Assembly: GCF_003428335.1 (NCBI RefSeq)
Contig: NZ_CP031704.1
Coordinates: 4,340,001-4,404,000, forward strand
Source: Solimonas sp. K1W22B-7
GTDB lineage: Bacteria; Pseudomonadota; Gammaproteobacteria; Nevskiales; Nevskiaceae
Length of the DNA: 64,000 nt
Direction of reading: 5' to 3'
The notes beneath the pieces are model-generated. The model did not search any database. It saw nothing but the letters and a program-made list of their open reading frames with translations, and was not told the DNA's origin. Each line of letters opens with the position of its first letter. The first letter of the stretch is position 1. Shown here one piece after another: positions 39,686-48,863 of this stretch. Both the position numbers and the translations under genes were made by a program.

Positions 39686-40429
39686 CTATTCGGAGATCCA
39701 GACCAAGCTCGCCATGCGCCCACAGACCGGCTCGCGGCGGAAGGAATAGAAGCGCTGCGCGTCATCCACGGTGCAAAGCCCGCCGCCGTAGACGCGCTCC
39801 AGCCCGGCCCGGCGCAGGCGCAGGCGCGCCAGTGCGTAGAGATCGGCCTGCAGCTTGCCGGGACGGCCCGGCGCAAAGCAGGCCATCGCATCGGCATCCT
39901 GGGCCACGAAAGCTTCGCGCACCTCCGGCCCCACCTCGAAGGCACCGGGCCCGATCGCCGCGCCCAGCCAGGCCAGCAGCCGCGATGGCGGCCGCCGCAT
40001 CGCCGCCATGCTCGCCTCCAGCACACCACCCGCCAGGCCGCGCCAGCCGGCGTGCGCGGCCGCCACCACGCTGCCGTCCTCGTCGCAGAACAGCACCGGC
40101 AGGCAGTCGGCGGTGAGCACCACGCAGACCTGGCCGGGGCCCTGCGTGACGCTGGCATCGGCCGCCGGCAGGTCCGCCAGCGGCGGCTGTGCCACGGCAC
40201 AGCCGTGCACCTGGTTGAGCCAGGCCGGCTCGGCCGGCAGCGCCAGGCCCTGGCGCAGCAGGGCACGGTTGCGCGCCACCGCGGCCGGGTCGTCGCCGCA
40301 GTGGCCGGCCAGGTTGAAGCCGGCATGGGGACCGGCGCTGGTCCCGCCCAGGCGGGTGGTCTGCAGCGCCCGCACGCGGGCCGGCGCGGGCCAGTCGGCG
40401 TGCATCAGGGCTGCGGCCGGCAGCGTCAC
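39686..40429 (-). CDS. pgeF: Peptidoglycan editing factor / purine nucleoside phosphorylase family (YfiH)
   Basis: 247 residues, DUF152/YfiH family. Metal-binding Cys and His residues are in LTADCLPVLFCDEDG and VAAAHAGWRGLAGGVL, with NQVHG in the N-terminal half. In E. coli YfiH keeps L-Ser out of peptidoglycan. Relatives act as multicopper oxidases or as purine nucleoside phosphorylases. The start overlaps the rluD stop (ATGA), the conserved rluD-yfiH order. The usual clpB downstream is absent. Confidence 0.94.
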   Translation of the reverse strand: MTLPAAALMHADWPAPARVRALQTTRLGGTSAGPHAGFNLAGHCGDDPAAVARNRALLRQGLALPAEPAWLNQVHGCAVAQPPLADLPAADASVTQGPGQVCVVLTADCLPVLFCDEDGSVVAAAHAGWRGLAGGVLEASMAAMRRPPSRLLAWLGAAIGPGAFEVGPEVREAFVAQDADAMACFAPGRPGKLQADLYALARLRLRRAGLERVYGGGLCTVDDAQRFYSFRREPVCGRMASLVWISE

Positions 40430-41403
40430 AGGGTGGTCCGCAGCATCTCGAGCAGGGCCTGGATATCGGCCGGCGGCTCGCAGGTCCAGCCGATGCGCTT
40501 GCCGCTCTTGGGATGGGTCAGCTCCAGTTCCCGCGCATGCAGGGCCTGGCGCGGGAAGCTCTTCAGGGTCTCGCGCAGGCGTTCGCTCATGCCCGCGCCG
40601 CGCACCACGTCGCCGCCGTAGATCGTGTCGCCGATGATCGGATGGCGCAGGTGCGACAGGTGCACGCGGATCTGGTGGGTGCGCCCGGTTTCCAGCTTCA
40701 GGCGCAGGTGGGTATGGCCATGGAAACGCTCCTGCACCCGGTAATGCGTCACCGCCTCGCGGCCGCGCACCCCCTCCACCACCGCCATCTTCACGCGCTC
40801 GCGCGGGTGGCGGCCGATCGGCAGGTCGATGGTCGCCCCGGCGATCAGGGTGCCGTGGACCACCGCGTCGTACTCGCGGCGGAAGTCGCGGCGGCCGATG
40901 TCGGCGACCAGCTTCGCATGGGCCGACAGGTCCAGCGCCACCACCAGCAGCCCCGAGGTGTCCTTGTCCAGGCGGTGGACGATGCCGGCACGCGGCACCC
41001 CCGCGGTCTGCGGGAAGTGGTGCAGCAGTGCGTTCTGCAGGGTGCCGTCGCGCTGCCCCGCCCCCGGGTGCACGGTCAGGCCGGCCGGCTTGCGGATCAC
41101 CGCGATGTGCTTGTCGGCATGGGCGATGTCCAGGGGAATGTCCTGCGGCAGCACCGTGGTGTCCGGAGCCGGGACGGCGTCCATCTCCAGGGCGTCGCCG
41201 GTGACGGCGGGCTGGCGCCCCCGGGTCACGGTTTCGCCATTGACCCGCAGCCGCCCCTCCTCGATCCAGCCCTGCAACCGCGCGCGGGAGTACTGGTCGA
41301 ACAGCCGGGCGCAGGCCACGTCCAGGCGACTGCCCGCCAGGTCCGGGGGAACCGTAGCGGTCAACAGCAGGTCTTCTTCTTCGCCCAGATCGGTTGCGGT
41401 CAT
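40426..41403 (-). CDS. rluD: 23S rRNA pseudouridine(1911/1915/1917) synthase
   Basis: 325 residues. The N-terminal S4 RNA-binding domain (CARLFDQYSRARLQGWIEEG) is followed by the RluA-type catalytic domain, with the Asp in HRLDKDTSGLLVVA (about 142-155). Also present are RREYDAVVHG and LETGRTHQIRVHLSHL. RluD modifies helix 69 of 23S rRNA. It is divergent from bamD across 36 bases, the standard arrangement in gammaproteobacteria, and coupled to pgeF downstream. Confidence 0.97.
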   Translation of the reverse strand: MTATDLGEEEDLLLTATVPPDLAGSRLDVACARLFDQYSRARLQGWIEEGRLRVNGETVTRGRQPAVTGDALEMDAVPAPDTTVLPQDIPLDIAHADKHIAVIRKPAGLTVHPGAGQRDGTLQNALLHHFPQTAGVPRAGIVHRLDKDTSGLLVVALDLSAHAKLVADIGRRDFRREYDAVVHGTLIAGATIDLPIGRHPRERVKMAVVEGVRGREAVTHYRVQERFHGHTHLRLKLETGRTHQIRVHLSHLRHPIIGDTIYGGDVVRGAGMSERLRETLKSFPRQALHARELELTHPKSGKRIGWTCEPPADIQALLEMLRTTL

Positions 41404-41439
41404 CGGCTATACTCGGGACATCACAGGATTCACTCTTCC

Positions 41440-42576
41440 ATGAAGCTCAAACTTACGCTCGCGGCGGCCCTGCTGGTCGCCGGTTGCAGCTCCGATCCCA
41501 ACCGGCTGCCGCCCACCAATCCGTTCAAGCCCGAACAGCGCAGCGCGCGAGAAATGCGCCTGGAAGCCTCGCAATTGTACAAGGCTGCGCGGGAATCACT
41601 GGATACCAGCGACTTTTCCACCGCGATCGAGCGTTACGACCGCCTGGTGCAGCGCTTCCCGTTCTCCGACTACGCCACCCAGGCGCAGCTCGAGAAGGTC
41701 TACGCCCAGTACCGCAACTACGACCATGACGGTGCCCTGGCCGGGGCCGAGCGCTTCCTGCGCGAGCACCCGCGCCATGCCGGCGCCGCCTACATCCAGT
41801 ACATCAAGGGCCTTACCAACTTCGACCGCGAGGAGGGCCTGAGCGACATGCTGGGCCTGGATGCCACGCAGAAGGACATGGGCTACTCGCGCCGCTCCTT
41901 CGACGACTTCGGCCTGCTGGTCCAGAAGTACCCCAACAGCCCCTACGCCGCCGACGCCCGCCAGCGCATGGTGCAGCTGCGCAACCAGATCGCCGACAGC
42001 GAGATGCACGCCGTGCGCTTCTACATGAAGCGCGGCGCCTGGATCGCCGCCGCCAAGCGCAGCGAACAGATCATCTCCCAGTACCCCGGCGCCCCGGTAA
42101 GCCTGGAAGCGCTGCAAACCATGGAGCAGAGCTACCGCGCCCTGGACCTGAATCCGCAGGCCGACGAGGCCGCCAAGCTGCTGGCCGCCAACCGCCACCT
42201 CGGTGCCGCAGCCGCCACCCCGCCGCCGCCCAAGCCCGTCCCCGCCGCCGTGGTCCCCGTGACCGAGCCGGTCGCGGAGAAGAAGGGCGGCTGGAGCGTC
42301 GAGTTCGGCGAGAAGGAATTGTTCCGCTCCGGCGAGTCCACCCCGGCGGGGGCAGCCCCCGCGCCGCCCCCGCCGCCGGGCACCGTGGTGGACGGCAAGA
42401 CCGCCGCCCCGGCCGCTGCCGCGCCGAAGAAGAGCCGCGGCTTCACCATGGAACTGGAAGGCGAAGAGGTCGTGGGCCCCGAGGCCGACGCACGCCGTGC
42501 CAAGGCGGCCCAGACTGCGCAGGAAGCGCCGGCGCCCGACGCCAAGGCCGCAACTTCGCCCACGGCAGCGCCGTAA
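41440..42576 (+). CDS. bamD: Outer membrane assembly lipoprotein BamD with extended C-terminus
   Basis: 378 residues. The lipobox is LLVAGC (about 11-16), then five TPR-type repeats (EASQLYKAARESLDTSDFST, AYIQYIKGLTNFDREEG, YMKRGAWIAAAKRSEQII) to about 250. BamD is the essential lipoprotein of the BAM complex, which folds outer-membrane proteins. Typical BamD is about 240-280 residues. Here about 120 extra residues rich in Pro/Ala carry two similar motifs, GGWSVEFGEKELF (about 282-294) and RGFTMELEGEEVV (about 332-344). The tail is probably disordered and periplasmic. It is divergent from rluD, with TATACT 27 bases before the ATG. Confidence 0.93.
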   Translation: MKLKLTLAAALLVAGCSSDPNRLPPTNPFKPEQRSAREMRLEASQLYKAARESLDTSDFSTAIERYDRLVQRFPFSDYATQAQLEKVYAQYRNYDHDGALAGAERFLREHPRHAGAAYIQYIKGLTNFDREEGLSDMLGLDATQKDMGYSRRSFDDFGLLVQKYPNSPYAADARQRMVQLRNQIADSEMHAVRFYMKRGAWIAAAKRSEQIISQYPGAPVSLEALQTMEQSYRALDLNPQADEAAKLLAANRHLGAAAATPPPPKPVPAAVVPVTEPVAEKKGGWSVEFGEKELFRSGESTPAGAAPAPPPPPGTVVDGKTAAPAAAAPKKSRGFTMELEGEEVVGPEADARRAKAAQTAQEAPAPDAKAATSPTAAP

Positions 42577-42610
42577 GGCCAGACCCTGCCCCATATCTCC
42601 GGGTAGCGGA

Positions 42611-42626
42611 GTAGGAGCGGCTGTTA
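42611..42626 (+). repeat. Left half of a REP palindrome split by the IS
   Basis: GTAGGAGCGGCTGT, then the TA target. Joined to GCCGCGA at 43729 it rebuilds a REP unit identical, except for one base, to the complement of the intact REP at 43763-43784. Confidence 0.75.
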
Positions 42627-42641
42627 TTGATCGTCTCGTAA

Positions 42642-43244
42642 TTAATGTCCTATTAGTCTCAACGGCAAAGGACTGTGCTCGATGAAGGATCGAAGCAGAT
42701 CCTGACGATGCTGGAGCCTGCGAGCGTGGTGTCGTGCGTTGAGGGTCAGCGTCTCCAGATCGTGGCATGCGAGATTGGCCAGGGGGTTGGTTTTCAGCCA
42801 GGCCCAGATGTACTCCACGGGATTGAGTTCCGGGGCGTAGGCCGGCAGGAATTCGGTCTGCAGATTCGGGGACTGATCCAGGAATCGCCGCACGCTGCGG
42901 GCACGGTGGGTCTGGGAACGGTCCCACACCATCACCAGGCGCCCATGTTGCACATGCAGATCGCGGAGAAAGTTGCGGACCGCGATACCGTCGATGCTGG
43001 TGTCGGGATAGAGCCGGAAGTGGAGCGTTACCTGCCGGCGCGAGGGCGAGATGCACAGGGCGGCAATCACGGACACCTTGCTGTGATGCCGGCCCCGCTG
43101 CTGCAGCACCGGAGTCTGGCCGCGCAGGCTCCAGCTGCGGCGCACCAGCGGGGCCATCAGGATGCCCGACTCGTCCAGGAAGCCCAGCCAGGCCTTCAGG
43201 CGTCCGGCGTTTTTTTTACCCGCCGCCAGTCGCTGCGTACCCAC
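42642..43244 (-). CDS. IS630-family transposase, catalytic (DDE) part
   Basis: Up to 200 residues, expressed mainly by frameshift from the upstream frame. The DDE triad is visible: Asp in WLGFLDESG, Asp in VMVWDRSQTHRA and Glu in APELNPVEYIWAWLK. The A8 run at 43210-43217 in the coding strand lets a -1 shift join VKK of the first frame to KNAGRLKAWLG here. The stop codon lies inside the left terminal repeat, so the element has almost no spare sequence at that end. Confidence 0.88.
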   Translation of the reverse strand: MGTQRLAAGKKNAGRLKAWLGFLDESGILMAPLVRRSWSLRGQTPVLQQRGRHHSKVSVIAALCISPSRRQVTLHFRLYPDTSIDGIAVRNFLRDLHVQHGRLVMVWDRSQTHRARSVRRFLDQSPNLQTEFLPAYAPELNPVEYIWAWLKTNPLANLACHDLETLTLNARHHARRLQHRQDLLRSFIEHSPLPLRLIGH

Positions 43245-43675
43245 TGCTGAATCGCTTCTTCATCCCGCTCCACCGCACGCCGTGTCGGCTTTTGCGGAGA
43301 AAACCCCAGGCCATGCAGCAACCGTGCAACATGGTGGACGTGGTATTCCACTCCAAACCGCTGCTGGATTAGCTCGGCGACCCGGGGGCAGGTCCACAGG
43401 TCCGTGGCAAACCCCGAAGCTTGCGCGCCCTTGAGCAGCAGCCGGGTCAACTGCCGCCGCGCACGCTCATCCAGTGCCGGTGGTCTGCCCGACGCTGGCT
43501 GCGCCGCGATGCCGGCCGCACCCCGTCGCTGCACCGCCGCCTTCCATCGCCGTACGCTGCGCCGGTCCACGCCCAACTGCTGCGCGACTTCTACCGGCAT
43601 CAATCCTTGCGACAGCAACTCCAGCGCTCGGCGCCGGCGTCGCTCCAACTCCTCGGGGCTGCCTGAAGGTCTCAT
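43196..43675 (-). CDS. IS630-family transposase, DNA-binding part
   Basis: 159 residues with two helix-turn-helix regions: ELLSQGLMPVEVAQQLGVDRRSVRRWK (shown here only as positions about 19-45) and a winged-helix segment with LDERARRQLTRLLLKG and VAELIQQRFGVEYHVHHVAR. It binds the terminal repeats. Alone it ends ...VKKTPDA, which lacks catalytic residues. It overlaps the catalytic frame by 49 bases around the A8 slippage site. Confidence 0.88.
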   Translation of the reverse strand: MRPSGSPEELERRRRRALELLSQGLMPVEVAQQLGVDRRSVRRWKAAVQRRGAAGIAAQPASGRPPALDERARRQLTRLLLKGAQASGFATDLWTCPRVAELIQQRFGVEYHVHHVARLLHGLGFSPQKPTRRAVERDEEAIQQWVRSDWRRVKKTPDA

Positions 43676-43762
43676 GGCGGATTACCTCCTGCCATGAGAG
43701 TAGGACATTACTTATGAGTTAATCAATAGCCGCGAAGGGAGGTCATCATGAGAACCGGCGCT

Positions 43763-43784
43763 CGCGGCTGACAGCCGCTCCTAC
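43763..43784 (-). repeat. Intact REP palindrome facing the split REP
   Basis: CGCGGCTGACAGCCGCTCCTAC, read on the plus strand with 22 positions (arms GCGGCTG/CAGCCGC). Its complement begins GTAGGAGCGGCTG like the split copy at 42611. The two are in inverted orientation, forming a REPIN-like doublet about 60 bases apart before the IS arrived. Confidence 0.75.
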
Positions 43785-43813
43785 GCCATTCTGCAGGGTC
43801 CGGCCGGCCGACT

Positions 43814-45430
43814 TCAGATATCGCCGTAAACCGCCGTCAACGGGTATCTCCGCTCGCGCCCGAACGCACAGCGCGTCACCTTGGGACCCGGCGGCGCCTG
43901 GCGGCGCTTGTACTCCGAGCGGCGCACCAGTGAGGCCACGCGCTTGACCGTCGCCTCGTCGAAGCCGCGCGCCACGATCTCCGGGATCGACAGCTGCTGC
44001 TCGACGTAGGCCTCCAGGATCGGGTCCAGCACCTCGTAGGGCGGCAGCGAATCCGAGTCCTTCTGGTCCGGCCGCAGCTCGGCGGACGGCGGACGCGTGA
44101 TGACGCGCTCCGGGATCACCGGCGACTGCGTGTTGCGCCAGCGCGCCAGGCGGAATACCAGGGTCTTGTAGACATCCTTGATCGGCGCGAAGCCGCCGCA
44201 CATGTCGCCGTAGAGCGTGGCATAGCCCACCGCCATCTCGCTCTTGTTGCCGGTGGTCAGCACGACATTGCCGAACTTGTTGGACAGCGCCATCAGCAGG
44301 ATGCCGCGCGAGCGCGACTGCAGGTTTTCCTCGGTCAGGTCCGGCGCCCGGCCGGCGAAGGCCTCCGCCAGTGTCTCGTTGAAGGCCTTGAAGGCCGGCT
44401 CGATCGGCAGCACCGAGTAGCGGATGCCCATGGCCTCGGCCTGCACGCGGGCATCGTCGTTGGACATGTCCATGGTGTAGCGCGAGGGCATCGACACGCC
44501 CCAGACCCGCTCCCGGCCCAGCGCGTCGGCGGCGATCGCGGCCACCAGCGCCGAGTCGATGCCGCCCGACAGGCCGACCAGGGCACCGGGGAAGCCGTTG
44601 CGGTTGACGTAGTCGCGCACCGACTGCACCAGGGCCTGGTAGACCACCTGCTCCAGCGGCAGGTCCGGCCGGCGCGGCGCCTGCTCGAAGCGGCCGCCGT
44701 CCAGCGTCACCAGATAGACGTTTTCCTCGAACAGCGGCGCCTCGAAGGCCAGCGAACCGTCGGCGCGCAGCACCATCGAGTCGCCGTCGAACACCACGTC
44801 GTCCTGGCCGCCCACGCAGTTGACGTAGAGGATCGGCAGGCCCGTCTCGGCCACGCGCTGGTCCAGCACGCGGCGGCGCTCGCCGGTCTTGCCGGCGTGA
44901 TAGGGCGAGGCGTTGATGTTGACCAGCAGCTCGGCGCCGGCATCGCGCGCCTGCGCCGCCGGCTGCGTCAGCCAGATGTCCTCGCAGATGGTCAGGCCGA
45001 TGCGGCGCCCGCCCAGCTCGAACACGCAGGGCGCGTGGCCCGGCCGGAAATGGCGACGCTCGTCGAATACACCGTAGTTGGGCAGCTGCTGCTTGCGGTA
45101 GCGCTGCTGGATGACACCGTCGCGGATCACGTAGGCGGCGTTGTAGATCACGCCGTCGGCGTACTCCGGCAGGCCGAACACCAGGGTGATGCCCTGCACT
45201 TCCGCCAGCAGCCGGTTGACGCCCTCCTCGATCACGCGCGGCATCGCCGAGCGCAGCAGCAGGTCATCCGGCGGGTAGCCCAGCAGCGACAGTTCCGGGC
45301 AGGCGATCAGGTCGGCGCCGAGCTCGTCGCGCGCGCGGACGCTGGCGGCGATGATCTTCTCGACGTTGCCCTCGACATCGCCGACCCAGAGGTTGAGCTG
45401 GGCCAGCGCGAATTTCAGTTGTTGCGGCAT
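43814..45430 (-). CDS. nadE: Glutamine-dependent NAD+ synthetase
   Basis: 538 residues. Amidates nicotinic acid adenine dinucleotide to NAD+. The N-terminal carbon-nitrogen hydrolase (glutaminase) domain shows the Glu-Lys-Cys triad regions CPELSLLGYPPDD, YRKQQLPNYGVFDERR and GLTICEDIW. The synthetase domain has the ATP-binding GLSGGIDSALVAAI (about 287-300) and TTGNKSEMAVGY. It is the two-domain type that uses glutamine, not the short ammonia-dependent NadE. It is divergent from the dioxygenase gene across 47 bases. Confidence 0.97.
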   Translation of the reverse strand: MPQQLKFALAQLNLWVGDVEGNVEKIIAASVRARDELGADLIACPELSLLGYPPDDLLLRSAMPRVIEEGVNRLLAEVQGITLVFGLPEYADGVIYNAAYVIRDGVIQQRYRKQQLPNYGVFDERRHFRPGHAPCVFELGGRRIGLTICEDIWLTQPAAQARDAGAELLVNINASPYHAGKTGERRRVLDQRVAETGLPILYVNCVGGQDDVVFDGDSMVLRADGSLAFEAPLFEENVYLVTLDGGRFEQAPRRPDLPLEQVVYQALVQSVRDYVNRNGFPGALVGLSGGIDSALVAAIAADALGRERVWGVSMPSRYTMDMSNDDARVQAEAMGIRYSVLPIEPAFKAFNETLAEAFAGRAPDLTEENLQSRSRGILLMALSNKFGNVVLTTGNKSEMAVGYATLYGDMCGGFAPIKDVYKTLVFRLARWRNTQSPVIPERVITRPPSAELRPDQKDSDSLPPYEVLDPILEAYVEQQLSIPEIVARGFDEATVKRVASLVRRSEYKRRQAPPGPKVTRCAFGRERRYPLTAVYGDI

Positions 45431-45477
45431 GTGGCGATTATCACGGAAAACCGTTGTCTCGGGAGGGTTGCCCTAAG

Positions 45478-46296
45478 ATGAGGCAAATGAACAATCCTCG
45501 CCTCCCCAGCCTCTTCCTGCCGCATGGCGGCGGCCCCTGCTTCTTCATGGACTGGGACCCGCCGCACTTCTGGAACCACCTGGGCGACTGGCTGCGTGCC
45601 CTGCCCGGCCTGCTGCCGGCGCCGCCCCGGGCCCTGCTGGTGATCTCGGCACACTGGGAGACCCCGGTGCCGACGGTGACCTCAGGCACGCAGCCGGCGC
45701 TGATCTACGACTACGGCGGCTTTCCGCCACACACCTACCAGCTGAAGTGGCCGGCGCCGGGCGACCCGGCGCTGGCACAGCGTGTGCAAGACCTGCTGGC
45801 GGCCGCGGATATCGCCAGCGCCGCCAACCCGCAGCGCGGTTTCGATCACGGCGTGTTCGTGCCGCTGCTGCTGGCGTACCCGCAAGCGCAGATTCCCACC
45901 GTGCAACTGTCGCTGCGCGCCGATCTCGATGCCGCCGCGCACCTGGCGATCGGCCGCGCGCTGGCGCCGCTGCGCGACGAAGGCGTGCTGATCCTGGGCA
46001 GCGGCTTCAGCTACCACAACCTGCGCGCCATGGGCGGCGGCGTGCCCGACGTGGCGGGCAGTTCCAGGCGCTTCGACGACTGGCTGACGGCGGCGGTGGA
46101 AACGCGGGATGTGGCAGAGCGCGAGCACCTGTTGGCGGCGTGGACGGGCGCGCCGGATGCGCGGGCCTGTCATCCGCGGCCGGAGCATCTGATTCCGTTG
46201 ATGGTCGCGGCGGGGGCGGGTGGGGATGATCCTGGCACGCGCTGCTATCACCATTTTCTTGGTGAGGTCACGCACTCGGGATTCCGGTTCGGGTGA
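45478..46296 (+). CDS. DODA/LigB-type extradiol ring-opening dioxygenase family protein
   Basis: 272 residues of the class III extradiol dioxygenase superfamily (DODA/YgiD branch). Metal-binding and catalytic histidines are in SLFLPHGGGPCFF, VISAHWETP, GFDHGVFVPLLLAYP and GSGFSYHNLRAM. Relatives open DOPA or catechol rings, and some (YgiD) make betalamic-type products. The natural substrate is not evident. Start is ATG 45478 or, with AGG closer upstream, 45487. It is divergent from nadE and converges on sucD. Confidence 0.88.
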   Translation: MRQMNNPRLPSLFLPHGGGPCFFMDWDPPHFWNHLGDWLRALPGLLPAPPRALLVISAHWETPVPTVTSGTQPALIYDYGGFPPHTYQLKWPAPGDPALAQRVQDLLAAADIASAANPQRGFDHGVFVPLLLAYPQAQIPTVQLSLRADLDAAAHLAIGRALAPLRDEGVLILGSGFSYHNLRAMGGGVPDVAGSSRRFDDWLTAAVETRDVAEREHLLAAWTGAPDARACHPRPEHLIPLMVAAGAGGDDPGTRCYHHFLGEVTHSGFRFG

Positions 46297-46303
46297 TGGA
46301 CAG

Positions 46304-46331
46304 TCCCTCTCCCCGTAGACGGGGAGAGGGA
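46304..46331. repeat. CCCTC/GAGGG hairpin repeat, copy 2
   Basis: A perfect 12-base stem (TCCCTCTCCCCG, 46304-46315, with 46320-46331) and a 4-base loop. It is placed right after the dioxygenase stop and before the sucD terminator, a position like copies 1 and 3. Confidence 0.7.
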
Positions 46332-46340
46332 AACAGAAAC

Positions 46341-46364
46341 AAAAAAGCCCGCTCGAGAGCGGGC
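46341..46364 (-). terminator. Terminator of the sucCD operon
   Basis: On the minus strand the perfect stem GCCCGCTCT/AGAGCGGGC (46347-46364) is followed by six T (46341-46346). It lies 22 bases after the sucD stop. Confidence 0.88.
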
Positions 46365-46385
46365 CTTCTTGTACAACGTAACGCC

Positions 46386-47261
<876 letters not shown>

Positions 47262-47276
47262 GAGGGGATTCCGGGT

Positions 47277-48443
47277 TCAGGCAGACTTGGCGAGCGCGAC
47301 GACGGTCTTGGCCGCCTCGGTGAGGTCGCTCACAGGGGTGATCTTGAGGCCGCTGGCATTCAGCATGTCGCGACCCTTCTCCATGTTGGTGCCCTGCAGG
47401 CGCGCCACCACGGGGATTTTCAGACCGGTCTGCTTGCAGGCCTGGATGATGCCCTCGGCAATGAGATCGCAGCGGACGATGCCGCCGAAGATGTTGATGA
47501 AGATCGCCTTGACCTCGGGCGAGCGGGTGATCAGCTTGAAGGCCTCGGTGACCTTTTCCGCCGTGGTGCCGCCGCCGACGTCGAGGAAGTTGGCCGGCTT
47601 GCCGCCGTGCAGCTTGACGATGTCCATGGTGGCCATGGCCAGGCCCGCGCCGTTGACCATGCAGCCGATGTCGCCGCCCAGGGTCACGTAGTTGAGGTCG
47701 AACTTGCTGGCCTCGCGCTCCGCGTCATCCTCCTGGGAGTGATCGCGCATGCCGGCGATTTCCTTCTGGCGGTACAGGGCGTTGGTGTCGAAGTTCAGCT
47801 TGGCGTCGAGGGCCATGACATTGCCCTCGGTGGTGATGATCAGCGGGTTGACCTCCACCATGCTGGCATCGCACTCGGTGACGATGCGGTACAGGCCCTG
47901 CATGATCTTGGTGAACTGGTCGACCTGCTCTTTGGTCAGGTCCATGAAGAAGCCCAGCTCGCGCGCCTGGAACGGCTGCAGGCCGGCGGCCGGGTTGACG
48001 AAGATGCGCTTGATCTTCTCCGGGGTGTGGTCGGCCACTTCCTCGATGTCCATGCCGCCGGCGGCGGAGGCCATGAACACGACGCGCTCGCGCGAACGGT
48101 CGATCAGGCCGGCGACGTACAGCTCGCGGGCGATGCCCGACGGCTTCTCGACCCAGACGGTGTTGATCGGCAGGCCGGCAGCGTCGGTCTGCTTGGTGAC
48201 CAGGCGCTGGCCCAGCATCTTCTTGGCAGCTTCCTCGACGGCATCGAAGCCCTCGACCAGCTTCACGCCGCCGGCCTTGCCGCGACCGCCGGCATGCACC
48301 TGGGCCTTGACGACGAACTTGTCGCCGCCGAGCTGCTTGGCAGCCGCACGGGCCTGTTCAGGGCTGGCCGCCAACTGCCCCTGCGGGACCGGGATCCCGT
48401 AACGCGTAAAGATTTCCTTGGACTGATACTCGTGCAGATTCAT
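47277..48443 (-). CDS. sucC: Succinyl-CoA synthetase beta subunit (ADP-forming)
   Basis: 388 residues, the normal length. The ATP-grasp domain ([38 protein letters not shown]) and the C-terminal ligase domain ([35 protein letters not shown]) are present. GGGGAA lies just before the ATG. It is first in the sucCD pair and divergent from the pilSR cluster across about 220 bases containing an AT-rich tract. Confidence 0.98.
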   Translation of the reverse strand: MNLHEYQSKEIFTRYGIPVPQGQLAASPEQARAAAKQLGGDKFVVKAQVHAGGRGKAGGVKLVEGFDAVEEAAKKMLGQRLVTKQTDAAGLPINTVWVEKPSGIARELYVAGLIDRSRERVVFMASAAGGMDIEEVADHTPEKIKRIFVNPAAGLQPFQARELGFFMDLTKEQVDQFTKIMQGLYRIVTECDASMVEVNPLIITTEGNVMALDAKLNFDTNALYRQKEIAGMRDHSQEDDAEREASKFDLNYVTLGGDIGCMVNGAGLAMATMDIVKLHGGKPANFLDVGGGTTAEKVTEAFKLITRSPEVKAIFINIFGGIVRCDLIAEGIIQACKQTGLKIPVVARLQGTNMEKGRDMLNASGLKITPVSDLTEAAKTVVALAKSA

Positions 48444-48560
48444 GCATTTCCCCGTAGAGAAGGAGGTGGGCGGTCAAACAAGGGCCGCGCATTCTCGCGC
48501 AGCGATACCGCGAAGGCAAAACACCATTCGGACGAGGTACGCCGGGCGAAACGTCGATTT

Positions 48561-48600
48561 GTTTTAATTAATTAAATATTAAACTTTGTATAAAATAAAT
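48561..48600. promoter_or_regulatory. AT-rich palindromic tract between sucC and pilSR cluster
   Basis: A 40-base A/T island in GC-rich DNA contains the perfect 14-base palindrome TTTAATTAATTAAA (48563-48576), followed by TATAAAAT-like sequence (48590 onward). It lies between divergent genes and probably holds promoter or nucleoid-protein sites for one or both, but no clean -35 was found. Confidence 0.45.
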
Positions 48601-48665
48601 GATCTCATCCGCCGTCGTGGCGGATGCTGTCCTACAATGCATCTTCGCCCATTTGAGCGGTGCCG

Positions 48666-48863
48666 ATGATCCTTCGCCTGTTTCTGCTAGCCGCCCTCGC
48701 CTGGATCGCGTGGCGCCTGTTCCAGCAATTCCAGCGCGGCCAGCTGCAGCGGCCGCCGCAGCAGGAACAGTTCGAGCCGATGGCGCCCTGCCAGAAGTGC
48801 GGCACCTACCTGCCGGCCAAGGCGCTGTCCCGCGACGGACGCTGCGGCCGCTGCGGCGAATGA
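48666..48863 (+). CDS. PP0621-type small zinc-ribbon membrane protein
   Basis: 65 residues. An N-terminal TM helix (LRLFLLAALAWIAWRLFQQF) is followed by a polar linker and a four-cysteine zinc ribbon (CQKCGTYLPAKAL and CGRCG). I recognise the PP0621 family, typically found directly upstream of pilS. The start is ATG 48666, with a GTG six bases earlier as the alternative. The stop overlaps the pilS start as ATGA, so it is coupled to the sensor kinase. Function is unknown. Confidence 0.82.
   Translation: MILRLFLLAALAWIAWRLFQQFQRGQLQRPPQQEQFEPMAPCQKCGTYLPAKALSRDGRCGRCGE

Larger units (their letters stand above)
42627..43726 (-). mobile_element. IS630-family insertion sequence, 1100 bp
   Basis: Imperfect terminal inverted repeats of 26 bases lie at 42627-42652 and 43701-43726, with 21 of 26 matching and a shared inner core TAATGTCCTA. 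TA dinucleotides flank both sides (42625-42626 and 43727-43728), the duplication typical of IS630/Tc1-mariner elements. It contains two overlapping reading frames for the transposase joined by a frameshift. The catalytic residues look intact, so it may be active. The flanks identify the target as a REP palindrome. Confidence 0.9.
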
